From the NCBI GenBank assembly GCA_027364875.1, contig DAHXON010000032.1, forward strand, positions 1 to 34,655: a stretch of DNA of 34,655 nt. The letters are read 5' to 3'. Under the pieces are notes generated by a model that saw nothing but the letters and a program-made list of their open reading frames with translations, was not told the DNA's origin and did no database searches. Position numbers and translations under genes: made by a program. Shown in pieces: positions 7,562 through 15,228 of the stretch (within the stretch, counting starts at the first letter, position 1; each line of letters opens with the position of its first letter). This DNA is from Chloroflexota bacterium (GTDB lineage: Bacteria; Chloroflexota; Limnocylindria; Limnocylindrales; CSP1-4).

Positions 7562-8532
7562 TGCCCGCAGCTGGCCCAGCTGTGTCTGCTGGGCGGTCTT
7601 TCGTGATGACGGCCGGTCAGACGTTCGAGGAGATCGCGCTTCGGCCCGGCGGCTGGTCCGAGATCCGGGACCGCGGCACGCCCGCCATGATCCGACGCGC
7701 CGAACCCGCCGATCCCGCGCTGCGCGTTTTCGTCGAGCGGGTGGCTAGGGAAGCCAGCATCGAGATGGGCCTGAACGGCAGGCTAGGCGTCGCCTTCTTT
7801 GTTTGCACCACGCCCACTGAGACCACGTCTGTGGGCGACGGCGGCCTTGGGCTGCGGTTCAGGCTTGATGGATTCTCGACCACCGCGACGGAGCCGTCGT
7901 CGATCTGGATCAGGCTCGACGGCCGCCGTGCGAACGTCGCGGAACTGCGCCACTTGGTCAGACACGAGATGGGACACCTCGGGGTCGAACTCGTCGGGCT
8001 TCCTTCTGGCCCCGTCGCCGAATCGGCCGCCGACCTTTTCGCGGACGGCGGCATGCCGGCGCTTGCCGCGGGTCTCGGCTTGGGTGCCGAGCGCCAGCAG
8101 CTGCCCGCGCCGCAGCCCGCACCTGCGCTAGGCGCCGGCGACCCGACGGGCACGATCATCATCGACGGCACCTCCGACATGTTCAAGATCGCGGCCACCG
8201 GGACGATCACCGTCAACGGGGTCGACGGCAGCGGCGCTGGTGGCGGAACCGCCACTGCCACCGTCACGATCACGACGGGCTTCACGTATCGGCCGGCGCA
8301 CCTGATCTACGCGCAGTTCGCGGGTGGCCTGGCGGGCCTGACGCCATCCGTGCAATGGGACGTCTCGAATGGCTTCCCCCAAAGCGGCCACATCACGGAT
8401 GCGTACAACGGGTGGGTAGAAGCTGTCATCGGGAACGCGACCAAGGTTACTTGCCGGTGGGCAACACGCCTGAACCGGTCCGGGTCTTCCGTTGACTTCC
8501 GGTACTACGTGCTCGTGGAGGCGGCGATCTAA
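7549..8532 (+). CDS. HExxH metallopeptidase-like protein fused to a tail-fibre-like C-terminal domain
   Basis: A 327-residue protein. The N-terminal domain (about 1-175) contains LVRHEMGHLGVEL, a zinc HExxH motif at H139-E140-H143. E158 in VAESAADLF is a possible third ligand, so a gluzincin-like fold is plausible. A proline/alanine linker (about 178-198) joins it to a beta-rich C-terminal domain (200-327) with alternating ATATVTITTGFTYRPAHLIY and a FRYYVLVEA end, a pattern seen at the C-terminus of phage tail tip and fibre proteins. The GTG start at 7549 is chosen because AGGAGG lies about ten bases before it. A virion-associated peptidase or adhesin are both possible. The protein may be a structural or cell-contact factor of the element or its helper. 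Confidence 0.6.
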   Translation: MLEVVPAAGPAVSAGRSFVMTAGQTFEEIALRPGGWSEIRDRGTPAMIRRAEPADPALRVFVERVAREASIEMGLNGRLGVAFFVCTTPTETTSVGDGGLGLRFRLDGFSTTATEPSSIWIRLDGRRANVAELRHLVRHEMGHLGVELVGLPSGPVAESAADLFADGGMPALAAGLGLGAERQQLPAPQPAPALGAGDPTGTIIIDGTSDMFKIAATGTITVNGVDGSGAGGGTATATVTITTGFTYRPAHLIYAQFAGGLAGLTPSVQWDVSNGFPQSGHITDAYNGWVEAVIGNATKVTCRWATRLNRSGSSVDFRYYVLVEAAI

Positions 8533-9087
8533 ATGGGCATGTTGCTGGCCTATACCCGCGACGGCACGATCGTCGCCACGCTGGATTCCTTGGTCATCCG
8601 CGACCCCCAGGGCAACGTGGTGGGCTTGGCCGACTTTGCCGCGCACGAAGCAGCCGGCAGGCCGTTGACCGACCTCTGGACGGTCAACTCAGGCGACCCT
8701 ACCAACCCAATCAAGGGCAGTAAGCACTGGCCGGAATGGCTGGGCGCCACTGCCCACGGCTACCGCGTCGAGCTTGACGGTCCGGCGGGGCAGAAGCACA
8801 TCGCGGCGCTGGTGCACCGCACGAGCGGCTACCGCCGTGGGCGGGCCGTGATCGACGCGGCCATAGCCGATGCGAACGCGCGGGGCGTTCACGACCTACG
8901 CCACCTCCTGGGCGACCCCGGGCACCCACTTGCCGTCGATGCCGAGGGTCGCACTTCACCCGCGGTGACGCCCGAACCTGCGCCGCCCACGATCCGACAG
9001 GCGGCCAGCACCATGACCGGTTTCGGACCACCCCCTGCGGCTGCATGCCCGCAGCGGCGTCGGCGGGCAGGGGGGAAGGTGTCGTGA
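8533..9087 (+). CDS. hypothetical phage-type protein
   Basis: A 184-residue protein whose ATG directly follows the stop of the peptidase/fibre-like gene. The first 125 residues look folded (MLLAYTRDGTIVATLDSLVI, then HWPEWLGATAHGYRVELDGP), while the last 55 are proline- and arginine-rich. The tight linkage suggests a partner of the upstream structural-type protein. No family is recognised. Its stop overlaps the next ATG (TGATG at 9085-9089). Confidence 0.65.
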   Translation: MGMLLAYTRDGTIVATLDSLVIRDPQGNVVGLADFAAHEAAGRPLTDLWTVNSGDPTNPIKGSKHWPEWLGATAHGYRVELDGPAGQKHIAALVHRTSGYRRGRAVIDAAIADANARGVHDLRHLLGDPGHPLAVDAEGRTSPAVTPEPAPPTIRQAASTMTGFGPPPAAACPQRRRRAGGKVS

Positions 9088-9506
9088 TGGACGACGACCG
9101 CTGCGTCTGTGGACCCTGCCAGGAACTGGACGTGGCTTTGACCCTCCTGGCCATCGCCGAAGGGCGCGCCCGTGCCCCCCGTCGCCGCGTGAGACGCGCC
9201 GCAACCCAAGTAGATGTCGTGCACCAGTTGGACCTGTCCAGCGTGCCACCTGACCAGACGCACGCAATGCATGCCGCCCTGGGGAGGGTGGGGGCCCAGG
9301 CCCGCTGGGGTGCCCCGGCATCGCAGTCGATAGTCGAGGCAGAGGCGTCGGCGTCGAAGGTCGAACAAATGAAAGTCGATCAAGGCACGGCCCCGTTTAC
9401 TAACACCCCCGGGGAGGGAGCCTCACGGAGCCCAGAAGGCGCTCGTCCACCCCGGCACTCACGCCTCGGAGGTGCCGCGAGGAAAACCGAACCGGGTGAG
9501 ACATGA
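9087..9506 (+). CDS. hypothetical element protein with N-terminal CxCxxC
   Basis: A 139-residue protein, start chosen at the ATG that shares one base with the upstream stop. The N-terminus MDDDRCVCGPCQELDVAL has three Cys in six residues, possibly a metal site. A helical middle follows and the last 40 residues are low-complexity. No family is recognised. It directly precedes, and overlaps by four bases, the small terminase gene. Confidence 0.55.
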   Translation: MDDDRCVCGPCQELDVALTLLAIAEGRARAPRRRVRRAATQVDVVHQLDLSSVPPDQTHAMHAALGRVGAQARWGAPASQSIVEAEASASKVEQMKVDQGTAPFTNTPGEGASRSPEGARPPRHSRLGGAARKTEPGET

Positions 9507-9841
9507 CCGCCAGGAGCCGGACGCCACGCCCGCCAGCCCACCTGAAAGAGGCCGGCCAGGTGTTATGGCGGGCCGTCACGCGCAGTTACGAGCTTGAAGA
9601 CCACGACCTGGCGATCCTCGCGGCTGCGTGCGAGGCGGCTGACCGCGCCGCAGCCGCCCGAGTCGAGATTGATCGCGACGGCATCACGATCGAAGGTCGC
9701 TACGGCAGACGCGCCAATCCGGCCATCCAAATCGAGCGAGATTCGCGCCTTTCGATGCTGAAAGCGCTACGCGAACTGGGCCTAAACGCGGAACCGGCGG
9801 CTGAACCCCGCCCGCTGCCGGCACAGCGAGGCAGGAGGTAG
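9503..9841 (+). CDS. phage terminase small subunit, P27-like family
   Basis: A 112-residue protein. The sequence opens PPAHLKEAGQVLWRAVTRSY, continues with LEDHDLAILAAACEAADRA, then a GITIEGRYGRRANPAI segment and ends ALRELGLNAEPA. This is the layout of P27-type small terminase subunits: N-terminal helical DNA-binding part, conserved G-x-x-NP, and a C-terminal ELGL-P motif. Small terminases recognise the packaging site of a phage genome. No large subunit follows, so the protein could redirect a helper phage's packaging machinery, as in some satellites, or be a leftover of a decayed prophage. Confidence 0.82.
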   Translation: MTARSRTPRPPAHLKEAGQVLWRAVTRSYELEDHDLAILAAACEAADRAAAARVEIDRDGITIEGRYGRRANPAIQIERDSRLSMLKALRELGLNAEPAAEPRPLPAQRGRR

Positions 9842-9843
9842 AC

Positions 9844-10074
9844 ATGGTTGCTAGACCCCGCCAGCCGCACGTCGCGGTGGCACGAACCGCGGACCATGAC
9901 CTGGCCGAGCGCGCGGGCTTCTTGGCGAATCGGTTGGACACCCTCGAACGGCTCGCCCAGATCGGCATGGGCAAGCCGTTGACCGCCGAGCGCGTCGCCT
10001 GGCTCCGGACCGCCTACAGGGTGCCGGCCGATTACCAGTTGCCAGCGCCCGTCCGACTCCGGGTGCAGCCGTGA
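9844..10074 (+). CDS. small hypothetical element protein
   Basis: A 76-residue protein with a helical middle (LAERAGFLANRLDTLERLAQ) and the end AYRVPADYQLPAPVRLRVQP. A Shine-Dalgarno AGGAGG overlaps the end of the terminase gene just before this ATG. No family is recognised. Confidence 0.55.
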   Translation: MVARPRQPHVAVARTADHDLAERAGFLANRLDTLERLAQIGMGKPLTAERVAWLRTAYRVPADYQLPAPVRLRVQP

Positions 10075-10298
10075 AGACGCCAGCGTCGGGTGGTGCAACC
10101 GCTCGCCTCGCCGCGGGCGCCCCACGCCTAGAGGACTGCGCCACTCGCGCCTCAAACACCGACAGCGTTGCCCCTAGGCGGGCAGCTCACCATCCGGCCG
10201 GCTGCCGGCGTCCAGGAAGGCCGCGTGGGCAGTGTGCGCGGCTTGGCCGACCCGGCAGCCGCCGGTCCACAAGGAGGGAACCATGGACCCCGAACTAG
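10071..10298 (+). CDS. doubtful small ORF in the 10075-10282 gap
   Basis: A GTG codon at 10071 overlaps the upstream stop (GTGA) and opens 75 codons, giving an arginine/proline-rich product with no fold-like pattern. It would overlap the next gene, which has a strong ribosome site, by 16 bases. The gap of about 208 bases otherwise shows nothing I can support. Reported only because the overlap start matches the habit of this cluster. Confidence 0.2.
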   Translation: MKTPASGGATARLAAGAPRLEDCATRASNTDSVAPRRAAHHPAGCRRPGRPRGQCARLGRPGSRRSTRREPWTPN

Positions 10299-10624
10299 AC
10301 CGCCAGCGCAGCGAGATGGAGGCCTTGCTGGGCACGTTGCAGCGCACGGCCGTCGAACTGACCTGCGCCCGTACCGCAGACGACCGGTTTGCCGCTGCCC
10401 AGCAGTGGCAAACCGCTCTGGCTCAAGTGGGCGCACTGTGGCGGAGACGCGGCTGGCAACCGCCCGTACCGTCCGGCAAGTTGGTGCACCCACTTCTGAT
10501 CCTGCGGCTCGTCGGCGCGATGATGGCCGGCCACAGTCTCAGTCCGGGCGCTTGGGATGCGCTCGAGAACGCGGTTGCGAGCGCTCTGCCGGCCCGCTTG
10601 GCGGGCCGCGCGGAGACCCGATGA
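10283..10624 (+). CDS. small hypothetical element protein
   Basis: A 113-residue, mostly helical protein (MDPELDRQRSEMEALLGTLQ, then HPLLILRLVGAMMAGHSLSP). AAGGAGG at 10271-10277 lies five bases before the ATG, which fixes the start. It overlaps the next gene by 4 bases (ATGA). No family recognised. Confidence 0.6.
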   Translation: MDPELDRQRSEMEALLGTLQRTAVELTCARTADDRFAAAQQWQTALAQVGALWRRRGWQPPVPSGKLVHPLLILRLVGAMMAGHSLSPGAWDALENAVASALPARLAGRAETR

Positions 10625-11154
10625 ACACCGTTCTGGTTGCGGTTCACGAACTGGGCCACTGGTTGGCTCAGATCGCGTGCGGCTGGCCGATCGATCTCGT
10701 GACGATCGTGCCCAGCGCCAGCGCTGCGGGCTGCGTTTTCCCGACATATCCACCGCCCGCGCATGTGACCAGGCTGGACCACCTCGTCATCCTCGAAGCC
10801 GGCGACGTGGCGCAGCGCCTCCTGACACCGGCAATGGCTGCACTCGCTGACAGTGCACGGGCAACCGATGCCACGGTCACGGCGTTGGCCAGCCTGCCCC
10901 CAGCGGACCGCCAATTCATCTCGGAGGTGATGGCATACCGCGCCCATGACGCCGACGAGGAGAAGGCAGCAAAGCTCGCAGCTGGCGACACCGATCTGCT
11001 TCGCCAGGCACGTATCCGGGCCTGGGAAGTTGTCGACGTGGGCTGGCCGCAATTGCTCATCGCCGTGCCGGTGCTGCTGGCACGGCGCACCCTGACCGGC
11101 GCTCAGCTCGAAGCGGCCCTCCGGGGCCAAGCAGGAGGACTCGACCATGCCTAG
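10621..11154 (+). CDS. stand-alone FtsH-peptidase-like (M41-type) metallopeptidase domain
   Basis: A 177-residue protein that begins almost at its catalytic motif: VAVHELGHWLAQ gives H9-E10-H13. The next segment, CGWPIDLVTIVPSASAAGCV, matches the G-x-P-V-x-x-V-T-I-x-P pattern that follows the zinc motif in the FtsH peptidase domain. The later LVILEAGDVAQRLL and acidic helical region also fit that layout. There is no AAA ATPase or membrane part, so it is an isolated peptidase-like domain. ATG 10621 is chosen because it overlaps the upstream stop. A role in processing an element, phage or host protein is possible. The third zinc ligand is not certain. Confidence 0.6.
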   Translation: MNTVLVAVHELGHWLAQIACGWPIDLVTIVPSASAAGCVFPTYPPPAHVTRLDHLVILEAGDVAQRLLTPAMAALADSARATDATVTALASLPPADRQFISEVMAYRAHDADEEKAAKLAAGDTDLLRQARIRAWEVVDVGWPQLLIAVPVLLARRTLTGAQLEAALRGQAGGLDHA

Positions 11155-11740
11155 CATCCCCTTCACCCACACAGGCCCGGACCCCGAGAAGCTGTACGCC
11201 GTCGTGGAGGGCTTCTCGGCCGATCTGCCCAGTTTCCCCGACTTCAGTCCGCGCATCGGCACGCGACTGCCGGGCGATCACCCGGCGGTTGTCGCGCTGT
11301 TCGAGGCCGGCTACTTCGCTGAGGTGGGCGGCAAGGACTACATCGTCGTGGGCGCGTTCTGCGCTGCGATGCCTGATGGCCACAACTTCGCGCCGATGCT
11401 CGGCACCCGTGTTCCTGCCGGTCACCCGTTGGCCGCGAAGCTGGCGAAGGCTGGCCTCCTGGTTCCTGCCGATGCCAGCGACGAACAGATTAGGGCAGCC
11501 AAGGCCGCCGTCATGGCGCCGGCTTTGGACCGCGTGCCAACAGCTGACCCGACTGCCCCGCGCGTTCTGGACGTACCACCGGAGCGCCTGGTTGTCTCGA
11601 CGTGCAACCTGTTTACACCTAGCGGCTGGCTGCCGGCTGGCAGCATCGCGGACAGCGCCAGCGAGTTCGTGAAGGCGAACCGCGAGCACTTCGTGCCGGT
11701 TCCGCGGCCGGTCGAGCAGGAAGAGGTGGAGGCCAACTAA
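11147..11740 (+). CDS. hypothetical element protein with internal duplication
   Basis: A 197-residue protein with AGGAGG at 11133-11138 before the ATG. Two parts resemble each other: RIGTRLPGDHPAVVALFEAG (about 36-55) and MLGTRVPAGHPLAAKLAKAG (about 84-103), suggesting a duplicated small domain. The C-terminal part (120-197) has no recognisable family. It is the last gene of the overlapping run and is followed by a structured intergenic stretch. Confidence 0.65.
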   Translation: MPSIPFTHTGPDPEKLYAVVEGFSADLPSFPDFSPRIGTRLPGDHPAVVALFEAGYFAEVGGKDYIVVGAFCAAMPDGHNFAPMLGTRVPAGHPLAAKLAKAGLLVPADASDEQIRAAKAAVMAPALDRVPTADPTAPRVLDVPPERLVVSTCNLFTPSGWLPAGSIADSASEFVKANREHFVPVPRPVEQEEVEAN

Positions 11741-11825
11741 TCGCACGGCCTCCCGGTCTCCCGCCGTTGGGCTCGTCTCGATTCGCGGTGTAGCTGGGGC
11801 GGGCCGACGGCGGGGTGGCAACGAC

Positions 11826-11863
11826 CAGTGTTGGAGTCTCCCGCGAGGGAGGGCGCAGCACTG
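11826..11863 (+). promoter_or_regulatory. two-stem RNA hairpin before the methyltransferase gene
   Basis: An outer 8-bp stem (CAGTGTTG / CAGCACTG, one G-U pair) encloses an inner 5-bp stem CTCCC / GGGAG with a GCGA (GNRA) tetraloop. No T-run follows. It may end the upstream operon or control the downstream methyltransferase. Structure folded by eye; function inferred. Confidence 0.4.
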
Positions 11864-11904
11864 ATCACGGCGTGAACGAGAGCCCGTCATAGTACTGACG
11901 AGCA

Positions 11905-13587
11905 GTGTCCGATCTGTGTTGCCAGGTCGATGCTCTGTTGCCCATGGTCACCAACGGCGGCAACAGGCTCTTCTACGGCGACAACCTGAAGGTTCTGCGT
12001 CGGTATGTTCGAGACGAGACAGTTGATCTCGTCTACCTCGACCCTCCGTTCAAGTCAAATGCCGATTACAACGTGCTCTTTGCCCAACATGGACAGAAGG
12101 CTGCCGCCCAGATCAAGGCGTTTGGCGACACATGGGAGTGGAACGAAGAGTCGGCCGCTTCCTACGAGGAGACCGTCGAGCAGGGTGGCGACGTGGCCAA
12201 CGCCCTCCGGGCCTTCCGGACCCTGCTCGGGACCTCCGACATGCTGGCCTACCTCTCGATGATGGCCCCCCGCCTCGTCGAACTGCAACGGGTCCTCAAG
12301 CCAACGGGCTCGCTCTACCTCCACTGCGACGCGACAGCGAGCCACTACCTAAAACTGCTCCTTGATGCCGCCTTCGGTCCGAGGAACTACCGCAACGAGA
12401 TAATCTGGCATTACGCCAAGTTCCAGATGCGAGCGATGCGGAAGTACGTCAAGAACACGGACCGGCTGCTCTTCTACTGCAAGGACGAGTCATCCGGGTA
12501 CACGTTCAACCCGCAGACGGTCAAGCTAGAGAAGCCGAAACGGTACCTGCGTAAGCATTGGAGCGCCGAACTAGGCCGGATCGTCAACTTCAAAGACGAG
12601 TATGGCCATACGGTTATGGACGAGTACACCGACCAGCGGGTCGATGACGTTTGGGACATTCCCTACATCGCCGCTCCATCCAAGGAGCGACTGGGCTACC
12701 CAACACAGAAGCCCGTGACGCTCCTCAAGCGTGTCATCGAAGCCTCGTCCAAACCGGGTGACCTTGTGCTCGACCCGTTCTGCGGCTGCGGCACAACGAT
12801 CGATGCCGCGCAGGCGCTCGGTCGCCATTGGGTAGGGATCGATATCACTCACCTTGCCACGGGGCTGATCAAGCACCGCCTGATTGGCGGCTATGGCCCA
12901 GAGATTGCTGCGACATTCATGGTCACAGGAGAGCCAGAAACGGCCGAGGATGCAGCCGAACTGGCTCGCGATGATCCTTGGCAGTTCCAGGCGTGGGCCC
13001 TGGGACTGGTAGGTGCAAGGCCGTTGGGCGAAACGAAGAAGGGCGGCGACAAGGGGATTGATGGCCGGCTCTTCTTCCACGAGGTATCCGGCGGCCCCTC
13101 GAAGGAAATCGTGATATCGGTAAAGTCCGGCCATCTGGTACCTGCGTTTGTGCGGGATCTCCGGGGAGTCATTGATCGAGACGAGGCGGCCCTGGGTGTG
13201 TTGATCTCGTTTGAGAAGCCGGGGCGCGGCATCCAGGCCGAGGCTGCATCCGCTGGCTTCTACGACTCGGCGCAAGGGAGGTTCCCGCGGATACAGCTCC
13301 GGACCATTGCAGAGCTGTTGAGCGGCCATCGGATTGCCTACCCGGTTACGGTCGAGCCCCCGCAAACGCTATGGCCGCTGGAGATGATCCCAACTGGCCC
13401 CAGGCAGGAGCACAAACGTGGGCGCCAGGCATCCAAGGTGGCGGTCCAACTTCCGCTCGTGCCCACTGAACACCAGGCCGTACGGCAGATCCGGGACGAC
13501 TACATGCGACGCGTGGCCGAGCCAACCGCGGCCGAGGGCAGCCCGGCGCACAAGCCTCAAGCGCCGCCGGTCTCTGAGGACCGCTAG
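11905..13587 (+). CDS. one-chain DNA methyltransferase and PD-(D/E)XK nuclease-like fusion
   Basis: A 560-residue protein. The methyltransferase part has the amino-methyltransferase motif DLVYLDPPF (41-49) before the SAM-binding motif LDPFCGCGTTIDAA (from D290) and HWVGIDI. That order is typical of beta-class N6-adenine or N4-cytosine enzymes. The C-terminal part (about 355-480) carries GGDKGIDGRLFF (D386) and EIVISVKSG (S405-V-K407), the Mrr-like nuclease pattern, though the middle position is Ser instead of Glu or Gln. Such proteins may act as self-contained restriction-modification enzymes or as lone methyltransferases. GTG 11905 is used; ATG 11944 is an alternative, and neither has a strong ribosome site. 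It is separated from the phage-type genes by 164 bases and is probable cargo. Confidence 0.85.
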   Translation: MSDLCCQVDALLPMVTNGGNRLFYGDNLKVLRRYVRDETVDLVYLDPPFKSNADYNVLFAQHGQKAAAQIKAFGDTWEWNEESAASYEETVEQGGDVANALRAFRTLLGTSDMLAYLSMMAPRLVELQRVLKPTGSLYLHCDATASHYLKLLLDAAFGPRNYRNEIIWHYAKFQMRAMRKYVKNTDRLLFYCKDESSGYTFNPQTVKLEKPKRYLRKHWSAELGRIVNFKDEYGHTVMDEYTDQRVDDVWDIPYIAAPSKERLGYPTQKPVTLLKRVIEASSKPGDLVLDPFCGCGTTIDAAQALGRHWVGIDITHLATGLIKHRLIGGYGPEIAATFMVTGEPETAEDAAELARDDPWQFQAWALGLVGARPLGETKKGGDKGIDGRLFFHEVSGGPSKEIVISVKSGHLVPAFVRDLRGVIDRDEAALGVLISFEKPGRGIQAEAASAGFYDSAQGRFPRIQLRTIAELLSGHRIAYPVTVEPPQTLWPLEMIPTGPRQEHKRGRQASKVAVQLPLVPTEHQAVRQIRDDYMRRVAEPTAAEGSPAHKPQAPPVSEDR

Positions 13588-13836
13588 CCCCACACAGTAG
13601 CTCCCTATCCCCACGAAGCCCGGCTCGCGGCAACGCCACCAGATGTGCCCGGGCGTGGAGCCGGGGGTGCATCAGGCGACCCGAACGGCATCGCCAGGAC
13701 TGGCCGCAGGTCGCGGGATCGTCGGCGCTGAGCAGAGCGGGGCAAGACGCAGGCTAGCGACAACGCCCTATCTGGCGCCTATCGACGAGATACGATTGCA
13801 GTTCAGCTCCCAGGCGAAGGTCCAGTTGGGAGGGGG

Positions 13837-15228
13837 ATGGCGATGGCGACCCACAGGGGCCACGAAGCGACGGTCTGGACGCGGCTATCCGGCGTGTCCC
13901 TGACCCCGGCAGGTTCTACGCCCGCGCAGTCCGCCACACCCGCAGGCTCTACACCGAGCATCCCGACGCCAAAGATATTCCGGAAATGGCGCTGGCGTTT
14001 GCTGAATGTTCTGGCCGTCCTGGCCTGGGTCTACATCTTCGCCAAACTGTTCGTGACCGACGTGGATCGCGAGTTCGTCTCGGCCGTGGCCCCGAGCGCA
14101 CTGCCGATGCTCGACTACCGAATCGTGTTCTTCCTCGTCCTCATAGGCGTGGTCCTGTGGCGGCATTGGGTCTTGGAAGCCCTCTACGTGGTCGGCTTTC
14201 CGCTAGTCGTGCTCTTCGCCTGGATACCTTGGCGCGTGATCCGGTACTTCTGGCGGCATCGCAGCTGGGGCGTGTTTCTGGGGATGCTGCAAGTTGGTGC
14301 GACCTTGCTGCGCGACGTTCGCTACAACATCATCACGAAGTCGCTGGCCCTGGCCGCCGGGATCTTGATCGTTACGACCGGTCCATCTCCGTTGTTGTGG
14401 GTCTGTGCCGCCTACATCACGTGGCTAATGGTCTGGTCGTTGATCCGACGCGTCCGCGGGACCTTTACTCGCCCGACCTTCGTGGCGCTCCAGGAGAAGT
14501 TCATCACCTCACTGATGAACTTTGGCTGGCTCCAGCGGGCGCAGTTGCTCAAAGAGGAACTCAAGGCAGCCGACCTGGAGAAGTACGATGAGACCCAGGC
14601 ACAGTCTGTAACCTCCGCGATCTCTATCGGAATTGGCCTCAACAAGGCGCTTTACTTGTATGCCTATCAGCTCGGCCGTTATAGGCGCCGCTACTCTCCG
14701 AGCGTGGTGTTCAACATCATCACGTTCGTTTGGGTCTTCTGCGCTTCCCTGGCTGGCCTTACGCTCCTAAATGTTGCCCTCTTGAAGCTGGCTCCCGACC
14801 AGTACGCGACCGCCCATCCGTGGGGTCCAGTGTCGCCGATGGTGTACTCGCTCAGCACCTTCACGCTTGGCAGTGCCGGTGGCATCCAGCCGATTGGACA
14901 GTTGGCCTACCTGCTGCAGTTTGCAGGCGCTATCACCGGAACGTTGATCCTCGCCACGCTAGGGGTGAGCGTCGTGCTCGGCTATCTGCGCGAGCGCGAC
15001 GACTCGGCTCTCAATCAGCTGATCCAAGACCTGAAAGAACAGGCGCGACTTCAAGAAGAGCGGTTCAAGGCTGAGTATGCGGTGACGATCGACGAGGCAT
15101 ATTCGCGGCTCCGGGATCTACGGGCTAATGCCGTGGGCATCCTGGCCTTCCTCATTCAAGCCCTCCCAACCAGTCCGCCTGATGAGGCGGAAGGGGACAG
15201 CACCGGGGCAGAGCTGACGCCGCCGTAG
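13837..15228 (+). CDS. multi-span membrane protein with ion-channel-like pore loop
   Basis: A 463-residue protein. Residues 1-50 are low-complexity (Thr/Pro/Ser). About six to eight membrane segments follow, at about 55-73, 91-111, 115-135, 165-200 (two), 287-312 and 355-380. Between the last two segments lies YSLSTFTLGSAGGIQP (337-352), which sits where the P-loop and selectivity filter sit in two-TM K+-type channels (S-x-x-T-x-T-x-G-x-G-x-I-x-P). The filter is altered (TLGSAGG instead of TxGYG). The C-terminus (about 385-430) is a charged helix (NQLIQDLKEQARLQEER), maybe a coiled coil. GGGAGGGGG immediately precedes the ATG. It may be an ion channel or a membrane-disrupting effector; neither is shown. 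Confidence 0.65.
   Translation: MAMATHRGHEATVWTRLSGVSLTPAGSTPAQSATPAGSTPSIPTPKIFRKWRWRLLNVLAVLAWVYIFAKLFVTDVDREFVSAVAPSALPMLDYRIVFFLVLIGVVLWRHWVLEALYVVGFPLVVLFAWIPWRVIRYFWRHRSWGVFLGMLQVGATLLRDVRYNIITKSLALAAGILIVTTGPSPLLWVCAAYITWLMVWSLIRRVRGTFTRPTFVALQEKFITSLMNFGWLQRAQLLKEELKAADLEKYDETQAQSVTSAISIGIGLNKALYLYAYQLGRYRRRYSPSVVFNIITFVWVFCASLAGLTLLNVALLKLAPDQYATAHPWGPVSPMVYSLSTFTLGSAGGIQPIGQLAYLLQFAGAITGTLILATLGVSVVLGYLRERDDSALNQLIQDLKEQARLQEERFKAEYAVTIDEAYSRLRDLRANAVGILAFLIQALPTSPPDEAEGDSTGAELTPP

Noticed and set aside
10075-10165. Possible degenerate tRNA on the minus strand (GAGTGGCGCAGTCC-like D-arm)
   Set aside because: No consistent acceptor stem, and the T-loop consensus GTTCGA is missing.
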